From JBCDBW01 sp039182965 (GTDB taxonomy: Bacteria; Verrucomicrobiota; Verrucomicrobiia; Verrucomicrobiales; DEV007), in assembly GCA_039182965.1 (NCBI GenBank), contig JBCDBW010000166.1, forward strand, positions 1-6,933: a stretch of 6,933 nucleotides of DNA. Direction: 5' to 3'. Numbering within the stretch: the first letter of the stretch is position 1; the number at the start of each line of letters is the position of its first letter. The notes under the pieces are model-generated. The model worked only from the letters and a program-made list of their open reading frames with translations, was not told where the DNA came from and made no database searches. Positions 1 through 6,518 of this stretch are shown in pieces. Made by a program: the position numbers and the translations under genes.

Positions 1-117
1 GGCTTCCGAAATTTTTCTCGAGGTTTATCCATATCACACGAGGATCATCGAAGGATTTCGTGACCTGCTCTGAGTCATCTGTGATATGGATAAACCTCGA
101 GAAAAATTTCGGAAGCC
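1..117. repeat. Perfect 38-bp inverted repeat at the left edge
   Basis: Bases 1-38 are the exact reverse complement of bases 80-117, separated by a 41-base spacer (39-79). The right arm is the functional copy: it encodes the conserved segment VIWINLEKNFGS of the glycosyltransferase in the + direction. The left arm has no coding sense. The repeat begins at the very first base of the window, and pairing stops at 39/79. This is the pattern expected of a fold-back (chimeric hairpin) read or a contig that ends where it meets its own reverse complement. A natural cruciform is possible but less likely, because it would place non-coding sequence where the missing N-terminal part of the enzyme should be. 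Confidence 0.95.
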
Positions 118-1022
118 AATGGGCCCCCAATAACCACGGCATCGAACGGGCCCGCGGGAAATACATCGCTTATCTGGGGCACGACGATCTTTGGCTGCCC
201 AATCACCTCGAAACGCTCCTCGCCGCCCTTCAAGAAAATCAAGCCGATGTCGCCTTCGCCCTCACTCTCGCCTTCGGCGCCCCGGGTTGCGACGGTCGCC
301 TCGTCGCCGGTGTCTTCCCAAACGGCGAATACACCGCGGGACAGCACGTAACGCCCGGGGCCTTTCTCCATCTCCGCTCCGCCGCACTGGCTCTCTCAGA
401 CCAACCCTGGCGCCCCCCAACCGGCCGACAATTTCCCACCGACGTCGATTTCTTGACCCAACTCAAAAATAACAACGCTAAATTCCAGTCCGTTCCACAA
501 GTCACCATTTTTAAGTTCCCCGCCTCGTGGCGCCCCAATTGCTACAAGGAACAGCGCTCCGACGAACAGGCAAAATACGCTGCCCTTATCAAAACCGATC
601 CCCATATCCTCCTCAAAGAACTGCATCAGACCGCCATTTCATACGAGCTCCTCAAACCTGTATCTCGAATTTCCTTCGATTACGAAAAACTCTACCAAGT
701 CCCGGAGGGAATCACCAATGCCCACCTCGTCGCCCGTGGCCTCACCGACGAAGAACCCGACGTCGGCGAACCTGGTGTCCTCCTCAGTGCTGCTATGCGC
801 GCTCGCATCAAAGAAATTGTCGAGACCGAAGTGAACAAAGTCGGCTCTTCCTACGCTCGTGAAATCGAGGAACTAAATGCCGAAATCAAGTTCCAAAATA
901 CCGAGTTGAACCGTCTTCGTACAGAGAAAAACCGCAAGCGGGAGCGCATCAATCGCCTCCGAGACGAACTAGACACGCTGAAACAGAAGCAGGGACACAA
1001 GCTTCCCCCGCGCTCTCCATAA
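60..1022 (+). CDS. Family 2 glycosyltransferase, 5'-truncated, with C-terminal coiled coil
   Basis: The product transfers a sugar from an activated donor to an acceptor, probably in surface polysaccharide or glycan synthesis in the cytoplasm. What is seen, counting from the GTG at 60: the GT-A pattern N16-F-G-S-Q, NNHGIERARGKYIAYLG, then HDDLWLPNHL at residues 41-50, where D42-D43 is the acidic donor/metal site typical of family 2. A later block, WRPP followed by FPTDVDFL (117-132) and FKFPASWRPNCY (151-162), belongs to the variable acceptor half. Residues about 246-310 are charged and heptad-like, rich in E, K, R and L, and predict a coiled coil. The first ~50-60 residues of a normal family 2 domain, with the first beta-strands, are missing. 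The GTG at 60 is therefore not the real start: the frame is open back to base 3, but bases 1-38 are the suspect repeat arm. The stop at 1020-1022 is followed by 122 bases before the next likely start. The sugar specificity cannot be read. Confidence 0.85.
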   Translation: MTCSESSVIWINLEKNFGSQWAPNNHGIERARGKYIAYLGHDDLWLPNHLETLLAALQENQADVAFALTLAFGAPGCDGRLVAGVFPNGEYTAGQHVTPGAFLHLRSAALALSDQPWRPPTGRQFPTDVDFLTQLKNNNAKFQSVPQVTIFKFPASWRPNCYKEQRSDEQAKYAALIKTDPHILLKELHQTAISYELLKPVSRISFDYEKLYQVPEGITNAHLVARGLTDEEPDVGEPGVLLSAAMRARIKEIVETEVNKVGSSYAREIEELNAEIKFQNTELNRLRTEKNRKRERINRLRDELDTLKQKQGHKLPPRSP

Positions 1023-1060
1023 TGGAACTCGGGCGCCATCCCATTAGAACCCCAATTGCA

Positions 1061-1089
1061 TTGACCATTACCAAGATCCCCATCAAAAT
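1061..1089 (+). promoter_or_regulatory. Possible sigma-70-type promoter before the EF-hand gene
   Basis: TTGACC at 1061-1066 matches five of six bases of the -35 consensus. After a 17-base spacer, CAAAAT at 1084-1089 matches four of six of the -10 consensus. It lies in the 122-base gap after the glycosyltransferase stop and about 55 bases before the ATG at 1145, so it could drive the two-lipoprotein pair. The match is modest and verrucomicrobial promoters are poorly defined, so this is only a candidate. Confidence 0.25.
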
Positions 1090-1144
1090 CCTCAACAATA
1101 GGTCGCTTGATGACCCTCACCATCAACACAACCCAATTCCGCCC

Positions 1145-1585
1145 ATGATAGCACTGAAAAAACTTCAAGCCGGCGCCACCCTCGTCATCGCCCTCTCCGC
1201 GACGTCCTGCCTCCCCGAAGGAGCAAAGGAGCACGCGGATGCCGACAACGACGGCCAGCTCGAAACCAAAGAACTCGAAGCCGCCCTGTCGGAAACCATC
1301 CATACCGCCGGAGACGCCGACGGCGACGGCCACCTTACGGTCGAAGAATGGACCAAGGTCTACCCAGAGGTCGACAAATCCGCCTTCGCCAAATACGACA
1401 AGGACGGCACACCCGGGCTTTCGGTTGAAGAAACCGTCGTCGCCCTAGATGACCAGGGCTCCTTCGATAGCCTCATCTTCAAAATCGACGCAAACAACGA
1501 TGGCGTCATCGATGAAAAAGAAGCCGGTGAGACATATGAAGCTCTTCAATCCTCCGGCGACAATCTCAAAGAATTCCTAAAGTGA
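1145..1585 (+). CDS. Small four-EF-hand calcium-binding protein, probable lipoprotein
   Basis: This is a predicted envelope calcium-binding protein of 146 residues. I chose the ATG at 1145 because it gives an export signal: K5-K6, a hydrophobic stretch from A9 to A19, then Cys22 in ATSC, a weak but acceptable lipobox. The frame stays open back to an ATG at 1022 overlapping the previous stop, but those 41 extra residues are Pro/Ile/His-rich, do not look like a signal and would bury the real one. Four EF-hand loops follow: D32-E43, D57-E68, D85-E96 and D115-E126. Loops 1, 2 and 4 have the canonical D-x-D-x-D-G spacing with Glu at position 12. Loop 3 (DKDGTPGLSVEE) lacks the position-6 glycine and is probably degenerate. 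Known of the family: such loops bind Ca2+ and act as sensors or stabilisers. The partner is unknown. The stop overlaps the start of the next gene by one base (TGATG), so the two are probably co-translated. Confidence 0.8.
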   Translation: MIALKKLQAGATLVIALSATSCLPEGAKEHADADNDGQLETKELEAALSETIHTAGDADGDGHLTVEEWTKVYPEVDKSAFAKYDKDGTPGLSVEETVVALDDQGSFDSLIFKIDANNDGVIDEKEAGETYEALQSSGDNLKEFLK

Positions 1586-1845
1586 TGAATCCTCGCAAAT
1601 TTCTCCTCGTACTTTTCGCCGCCCTCGCCCTCGTCACCCTCAGCGGGTGTACCTCCCCCGATCCCTACGTGAACCAAGGACGCGTCGCCGGTGGCCTCAT
1701 CGGTGCCGGCGCCGGTGCCATTATCGGAAACAACACCGGCCTCGGAACCTTGGGTGGCGCAGCTATTGGCGGAGCCCTCGGGGCCATTATGGGCGATACG
1801 GCCGGCAAAACCAATTCCATGTATTACGGCGGGCGCTACCGCTAA
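1585..1845 (+). CDS. Glycine-zipper outer-membrane lipoprotein, 86 aa
   Basis: The N-terminus MNPRKFLLVLFAALALVTLSGC is a textbook lipoprotein signal: R4-K5, a hydrophobic core of about 13 residues, and the lipobox L19-S20-G21-C22. The mature part has two small-residue-rich helices, G36-G48 (GGLIGAGAGAIIG) and G57-G70 (GGAAIGGALGAIMG), separated by a short Asn/Thr/Gly turn. This is the glycine-zipper hairpin of the SlyB / Rickettsia 17-kDa antigen / YMGG-like families, known to insert into or pack against the outer membrane. The tail is short and Tyr/Gly/Arg-rich (YYGGRYR). I chose the ATG at 1585; a GTG one codon upstream (1582) is possible. The one-base overlap with the EF-hand gene suggests translational coupling. 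The role is probably envelope integrity or stress; no specific function can be read. Confidence 0.85.
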   Translation: MNPRKFLLVLFAALALVTLSGCTSPDPYVNQGRVAGGLIGAGAGAIIGNNTGLGTLGGAAIGGALGAIMGDTAGKTNSMYYGGRYR

Positions 1846-2076
1846 CGCCACTCGCTTACTGCCAACAATAGGGGATCCTCCCGGTCCGATATGGCCACTC
1901 CTCCTCGGAGCGCAATCGATTTGTTTCCGCTTTCTTGGAGCTTCCCGCATGCCATATCTCACGTATCGCGTGCCCGCGAATCCCTTCGCCTTCTAGTTCC
2001 TCCGATAGCACCACCATATAATAAGACTGATACAAACTAGCCGGCTCCTAGCATCGGGAGCTCCTCCACTCAACTT
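1846..2076. other. Convergent intergenic region without a gene
   Basis: These 231 bases separate the end of the + strand lipoprotein gene from the end of the large - strand gene. I see no coding sequence, RNA gene or strong terminator. Small inverted repeats exist (GATATGGC at 1888-1895 with GCCATATC at 1951-1958; GCTCC at 2044-2048 with GGAGC at 2057-2061), but they are short and lack a T-tract. A TATAAT at 2017-2022 has no convincing -35 and nothing downstream on its strand to transcribe. Termination may be Rho-dependent. Confidence 0.6.
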
Positions 2077-5000
2077 CTACTTCTCGATCTCGACAGTGCC
2101 AAAGCGCCGGGTCGCACTGTCGGCCGGACTGCTGACCTCCACTTCGTATCCCCCGCTTTGACCCATCTGCACCGAGCCTGTGTTCCCACCGGATAAATCC
2201 ATCAAGACCCCGTTCCCCATCGGCTCCCACACCCCCGCCTCCTCCAAACCCCTTGGATCCGCTCCATACCGCACCCGATACAAAATATCTATCGCCAACA
2301 CATCCAAAGGAAAACGGAGTGTCAACGCCCCGCCAACTCCGCCCAAGACAGTAACCGGCGCACCGGAAGCCACCCCATCCGGCGTCAATCCATACGCATA
2401 CTCCTCCAACAACGTCAGTCCATCTTTGGCGACATCGGCCGAGGGTATCGCAGCAACGCCATGATCCGCCGCCCAACCTTCAAAGCCCGGCACCACATAC
2501 ACCCCCGTTGATACACTCTCCGCCGAACCATTCGCATCCCGCACCGTCGCCACCAGAGTGTGCTCCCCATCTGGCAACGTCGCCGGCGTGACGTCACCCG
2601 CCGTCGTCGATAGCCACGTAACCGAACCCGATAAGTCTCCATCCTCACTATCCACCGCCGTCGCCGCAAACCCACTCGCGGCTGCCCGCGTCACATACGT
2701 CCCCCCCACCAGGCCCGTCGGCATTTGCACTGCCAATGTCGGTGCCGCATTTGGCGTCTGCCCCGCATCCCGCACCGTCGCAATCTCACCAACCGAGAGC
2801 GCCCTCGGGTAGATCCGCACGTCGTCAATCAACCCATCAAACGGCCGCGCCCCGCCTGATGCCGTTAAGGGCTGATTCCCAATCGCAGCATCCACCGTCC
2901 CACTTGCGTCCAACACTCCAGCCTTCACTTGAGAAGCCACCTCCACCCCGTTCTTATACAATTTCATCGTCGCCCCATCGTATCGCGCCGCCACATGCGT
3001 CCACTCGCCAGTCGTCAATACCCCGGAACCCGAGATCAAATTCGAAGTCGTGCCCCCCGCCTTCAATCGAAATCGCAGTTTCGTCCCGTTTAGGGTGCTC
3101 ACCATCCAGTAATGATCGGCGTCAAATTGCCCATCCGCCTTAGACAAAAATCGCGCATCACTCGTTCCAAAATCATCCGCTCGAAACCAAAAGGTGATCG
3201 TCAGCGCCGATCCTCCCGGCGCATCCAGAGGACCCAAGTCAACCGCATCGTCCGAACCGTCAAATTCCAATGCCTCACTCACCTGCCCCGACACATAGTT
3301 CGGAGAATTCACCGTGTCGCGCCAAACGCCATCCCCGGTGGTCCCGTCAAATGTCCATCGACGCGAGTAGTCCGTGACATCCACAAAGGTGTTCGCATGC
3401 GGTAAGGAAAGGATCCAATCCACCAGCATTTCCCGCGCCTCCCAATGCACCACCGTTCGCCCTATCGGCGGCATGCGCCTCTCCGGATCATTTCCCGCCA
3501 AACGTTGATACAATACCGAATGCTTCAGATCCCGCGGGGCAATCACCCGCGCCAATCCCCCCAGTCCCAAATTTCGAGCGACCGCTCCTCCCACCACACC
3601 GGAAGCGGCCATCGCAACGTCATACTCCAAAACAAAATCCGTACCCTCCGGTGCCGCAACGGAGTTATGACAATACGCACAGTTCGAATCAAAATAGGAT
3701 CGCGCCCGCTCTTCCAATGAAGCCCCCGTTTCCCCCAAGCCCGACAAAGCATCCAAGCCTGAGAGGCTCCCTTCAAATGGAGGCAGGTCAAACAATCCCA
3801 AATGCGCCCAAGTCCGCACTTGATTGTCACTCACGCCGCTCGGATACGCCGAAACCCCGTTCAGTTGCCGAGTGCTCGATCCCAAGACATGCCCCACAGA
3901 CGAGTTGTGACACGCCACACAATCCGCCCGACTCGGAAAAAACCACTCCTGGCTCACCCCGTCAAACCCCACCACCCCGCTCGCCCCCTCCGCTGGCACC
4001 AAATCCGCCTCCGTCTGATCCTCACGCCATCGATAGGTGACCAAATAGCTTCCTCCTCCCTCTTTCACCACCTCGAACCGGGTTTCAATGCGCCGTTTCT
4101 CCGAACCGATTTCAAAATGCTTGATGAAAACAGTTCCCGGCGGATACACCCACGCACCCGCGTCTGCATACGCGATCGTCTCACCCGATGGCACGGCGAT
4201 CCACCGCCGCTTATCCGCCCCATCCGACCATAGCTTTGCGTTCGGTGTGTAGGGAATCAGCCCATCACTCGGTTCCAAGTCTGCCAGACTAGCAAACGCT
4301 CCCGTCTCCGTTAAAGTCGCCGGCATTAAGCCACCATCGTCCGGAGGAAACGTCGACAGATAGGGAGCCACCGCTTCCCGCATAAAAATTCCATAGGGCA
4401 CGGTGTAATAAAAAAACGCAGACGATGGAATTGCCCCATCACCAAAGGTCCCCGACGGTCCCTCCCAGCGCACCTCCAAATCCTGCGGTCCCATCGCTTC
4501 CTCGTACTCCACGGCAAAAATATGCTTTCCCGCTGCTAGGCCAATCGTCCCTCCAGTGACGTCCACCCCTCCAATCAAAACGCTCGCCGTATCACCGGTC
4601 ACCACACCAAAGCCATAATCCCCGGCACTCGGCACTTCCAAATACCCCTCAAACCGCAGGCGAAAATCATCTTCGCGCCCACGCACCCCGATGCCCGGCA
4701 CCGCAACAACCCCCATCGACTCCGCAACAAAGTCATCCTCGTAATACGAATAACGCAGCCCCCCCTGCGTCAACAACCCCAGATCCGGCGCGTCAGCCTG
4801 ACGAAAATTACTCACGTTTACATTCACCACCTGCAACGCATCCGGGACCACCCCGTTACTGGCCCGTATCACCACCGACTCGACTCCAGCAGCCCCTGGC
4901 GTCCACACGATCTCACCCGTCACCGCATTGATCGTCATCCCCGAGGGCGCAGTATCCAGAGAAAACGCCGGTTCCGGTGTTCCCGTCGCCGTCGCTTGAT

Positions 5001-6450
5001 GAGTGTATAGGGTGGAAATGTTCGCCACCGTCGGGGCCACATTCGTAAAAACCGGAGCCACGCTCGGCTCAATCGTAAACACCGCACTCGATACCGGACT
5101 CGCATCAAAACCGACCTCAAACGCTCGGGCCCTCAAAGTCGCCGAACTCGTCACACTGATCCCCGAACCGACATAAAGCGTCGATGTTTCATCCGGATCA
5201 CTTCCGTCCAGAGTATAGTAAATCATCGCAGCCCCCGTCCCGCCCGAAAGCGTCACCGCCACCGAGTCCACAAACGCTCCCCCATTCGGCAGAATATCCG
5301 GCGTCGCCGCTCGGTTGGCGTTGGTATACGACAACTTGAAGACTTCCCCGTTCGTCGTCTCATAGGTCGAATCCAAGAAATATATCGATCCGTCTGGCCC
5401 CACCACCGGATACAAAGGCCCCTGGTTGTTTACGTCCGCCGACCCAAAATCAGTCACCGTGGTATCCGAAATCGAAGCCACCGTTTTCAATCCCTGCTTC
5501 CACGACGTCACAAATAATCGCCCCTGATACGTGGCCGGAAACTGATTCGCAAAATACCACGCTCCCCCACTCACAATGCTCTTCCCCGCATACGCCCACA
5601 CCCCCGCGCTCGTCCCAATGCCACCATATCCGTCGTGCCCGTAGTTTTCACCGGCCGCGATCTTGTAAACATAGTCTTTGTCGCCTCCATTTGCCGTCCC
5701 CACATCAAACACAAAAACATCCCCTGTTACCGGATGGACGGTCGCAGCATACGGATTGCGAAGACCCAACGCGTAAATCGCCCGAAAATCCCCCGTTGCC
5801 GTCGCATAAAATGGATTATCCGTTGGGATACTCCCATCCTTGTTGATTCGAAAAACTTTTCCCGTATTGGTCGCTAGACTCTGCACGGTTTCTCCCGCCC
5901 CATACCCGTTGCTCGCATTCCAACCGTCGCCTGTCGTCACGTATAGTTTCCCGTCTCCCCCAAACACCACCGCCCCACCGTTGTGGCTTCCGCTCGACCC
6001 GTTCACATGCGAATTGAAGGGTAATTCCAATAACACCACTTCGCTCGTCGGATCTCCAATGTTCATATCCCCAGAGGAAACCGTAAACCGACTCAGGCGG
6101 TTGTGCCTCTCATCTGAAGCAAACTGTTTGGTGTAAAAGATGTACACATACGGTTCTGCCGGAAATGCCGGATCAAACGCAAATCCGCGCAACCCGCCAG
6201 ACCGATGCCTCACGGGCGGAACATCCAAAGACAAAAACGGAGTCCCCAATAATTGTCCCGAGGCCGTCACAATCCGCAGATCCCCGGTGATGCGCTCACC
6301 CACAAACAAACGCCCATCCGGCGAAAACGCCATCGTTGCCGGATCCCTCAGACCGTCGACAAAAGACCTAATCTGAAAGTCCGCTGGCAGCGCAGCCAAA
6401 GTTCCGGACATCAACCACAACAACGCAACCGCTCTTCGAAGAACGCTCAA
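2077..6450 (-). CDS. Secreted multidomain PQQ sugar-dehydrogenase-like / diheme cytochrome c fusion protein
   Basis: A 1457-residue exported protein, probably a periplasmic or surface oxidoreductase acting on carbohydrate or aldose-type substrates. Domains seen: signal peptide 1-~23 (R5-R6, hydrophobic core, cleavage near A20-A23); glucose/sorbosone dehydrogenase-like propeller ~24-376, with SHNGGAVVFGGDG at 155-167 (H156 equivalent to the catalytic His of soluble glucose dehydrogenase) and LGLRNPY at 228-234; chitobiase C-terminal-like module ~384-460 (IYYTLDGSDP); putative Ig ~465-547; PA14 ~558-682; diheme region ~683-1017 resembling the SO2930/HNE_0200 family, with C844-VA-C847-H848, C924-AY-C927-H928 and RRMPPIG (M993, likely axial ligand); LamG-like ~1028-1229; Ig-like ~1235-1320 (DSEDGDLSG); Verrucomicrobia-type tail ~1321-1457. 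The start is TTG at 6450: an in-frame TAA lies two codons upstream, and the next ATG (6411) would destroy the signal peptide. Inferred electron flow is propeller to its own hemes. Substrate and cofactor are not proven; PQQ binding is from family only. Confidence 0.85.
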   Translation of the reverse strand: MSVLRRAVALLWLMSGTLAALPADFQIRSFVDGLRDPATMAFSPDGRLFVGERITGDLRIVTASGQLLGTPFLSLDVPPVRHRSGGLRGFAFDPAFPAEPYVYIFYTKQFASDERHNRLSRFTVSSGDMNIGDPTSEVVLLELPFNSHVNGSSGSHNGGAVVFGGDGKLYVTTGDGWNASNGYGAGETVQSLATNTGKVFRINKDGSIPTDNPFYATATGDFRAIYALGLRNPYAATVHPVTGDVFVFDVGTANGGDKDYVYKIAAGENYGHDGYGGIGTSAGVWAYAGKSIVSGGAWYFANQFPATYQGRLFVTSWKQGLKTVASISDTTVTDFGSADVNNQGPLYPVVGPDGSIYFLDSTYETTNGEVFKLSYTNANRAATPDILPNGGAFVDSVAVTLSGGTGAAMIYYTLDGSDPDETSTLYVGSGISVTSSATLRARAFEVGFDASPVSSAVFTIEPSVAPVFTNVAPTVANISTLYTHQATATGTPEPAFSLDTAPSGMTINAVTGEIVWTPGAAGVESVVIRASNGVVPDALQVVNVNVSNFRQADAPDLGLLTQGGLRYSYYEDDFVAESMGVVAVPGIGVRGREDDFRLRFEGYLEVPSAGDYGFGVVTGDTASVLIGGVDVTGGTIGLAAGKHIFAVEYEEAMGPQDLEVRWEGPSGTFGDGAIPSSAFFYYTVPYGIFMREAVAPYLSTFPPDDGGLMPATLTETGAFASLADLEPSDGLIPYTPNAKLWSDGADKRRWIAVPSGETIAYADAGAWVYPPGTVFIKHFEIGSEKRRIETRFEVVKEGGGSYLVTYRWREDQTEADLVPAEGASGVVGFDGVSQEWFFPSRADCVACHNSSVGHVLGSSTRQLNGVSAYPSGVSDNQVRTWAHLGLFDLPPFEGSLSGLDALSGLGETGASLEERARSYFDSNCAYCHNSVAAPEGTDFVLEYDVAMAASGVVGGAVARNLGLGGLARVIAPRDLKHSVLYQRLAGNDPERRMPPIGRTVVHWEAREMLVDWILSLPHANTFVDVTDYSRRWTFDGTTGDGVWRDTVNSPNYVSGQVSEALEFDGSDDAVDLGPLDAPGGSALTITFWFRADDFGTSDARFLSKADGQFDADHYWMVSTLNGTKLRFRLKAGGTTSNLISGSGVLTTGEWTHVAARYDGATMKLYKNGVEVASQVKAGVLDASGTVDAAIGNQPLTASGGARPFDGLIDDVRIYPRALSVGEIATVRDAGQTPNAAPTLAVQMPTGLVGGTYVTRAAASGFAATAVDSEDGDLSGSVTWLSTTAGDVTPATLPDGEHTLVATVRDANGSAESVSTGVYVVPGFEGWAADHGVAAIPSADVAKDGLTLLEEYAYGLTPDGVASGAPVTVLGGVGGALTLRFPLDVLAIDILYRVRYGADPRGLEEAGVWEPMGNGVLMDLSGGNTGSVQMGQSGGYEVEVSSPADSATRRFGTVEIEK
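3667..3681 (-). other. Second heme-attachment motif (CAYCH) in the large protein
   Basis: The - strand codons at 3681-3667 encode C924-A-Y-C927-H928 in the context SYFDSNCAYCHNS, the classic 'N-C-x-x-C-H' of a cytochrome c fold. RRMPPIG, with M993 about 65 residues on, is followed by a helix ending DWILSLP, which is the usual distal-Met and terminal-helix arrangement of mono- or diheme cytochromes. Confidence 0.85.
3919..3933 (-). other. Region of first heme-attachment motif (CVACH) in the large protein
   Basis: The - strand codons around 3907-3921 encode C844-V-A-C847-H848, preceded by R-A-D, inside the segment FFPSRADCVACHNS. CXXCH is the covalent c-type heme attachment motif, with the His as proximal ligand. 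The following VGHVLGSSTRQLNG stretch is typical of this diheme family. The coordinates given mark the start of the motif and its upstream edge. Confidence 0.8.
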
Positions 6451-6518
6451 GGGAATTTAGGGAGGAAACCTCAGCACTCTACCACCACGAACCCCCAAAA
6501 TCCATTCCCAACAGCTTG
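6451..6518 (-). promoter_or_regulatory. Leader of the large gene, without a Shine-Dalgarno sequence
   Basis: These 68 bases separate the BamE-like stop from the TTG start at 6450. No GGAGG-like sequence lies within 5-12 bases of the TTG. The only purine-rich candidate, GAGG, is about 18 bases upstream and forms a tiny GAGG-TTT-CCTC hairpin that would hide it. I see no convincing -35/-10 pair and no terminator, which leaves co-transcription from the upstream gene as the simplest reading. Confidence 0.35.

Noticed and set aside
1022..1144. N-terminal 41-residue extension of the EF-hand gene from the ATG at 1022 (TAATG overlap with the glycosyltransferase stop)
   Set aside because: The extension is Pro/Ile/His-rich without domain character and would place the export signal internally. 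The ATG at 1145 gives a proper signal peptide with Cys22.
1888..1958. 8-bp inverted repeat GATATGGC / GCCATATC in the convergent intergenic region
   Set aside because: The arms are short, about 55 bases apart and imperfectly flanked; chance occurrence is likely and no operator context exists.
1546..1962. Open frame of 138 codons on the - strand opposite the EF-hand end and glycine-zipper gene
   Set aside because: It is Gly/Ala-rich shadow coding opposite a clear lipoprotein gene, with no domain or signal of its own.
2017..2022. TATAAT resembling a -10 box
   Set aside because: No -35 at the right distance, and no + strand gene downstream before the convergent gene end.
2044..2061. Possible terminator hairpin GCTCC/GGAGC just beyond the large gene's stop
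   Set aside because: Only a 5-bp stem with an 8-base loop and no T-tract on either strand.
2048..2476. 142-codon - strand frame overlapping the 3' end of the large gene
   Set aside because: It is a Trp/Gly/Cys-rich out-of-frame shadow of the large gene. The in-frame product has recognisable domains over the same bases.
3802..4233. 143-codon + strand open frame opposite the diheme region
   Set aside because: Its composition is Arg/Pro/His-heavy, as expected from the complement of a G-rich coding strand, and it lies opposite conserved heme motifs.
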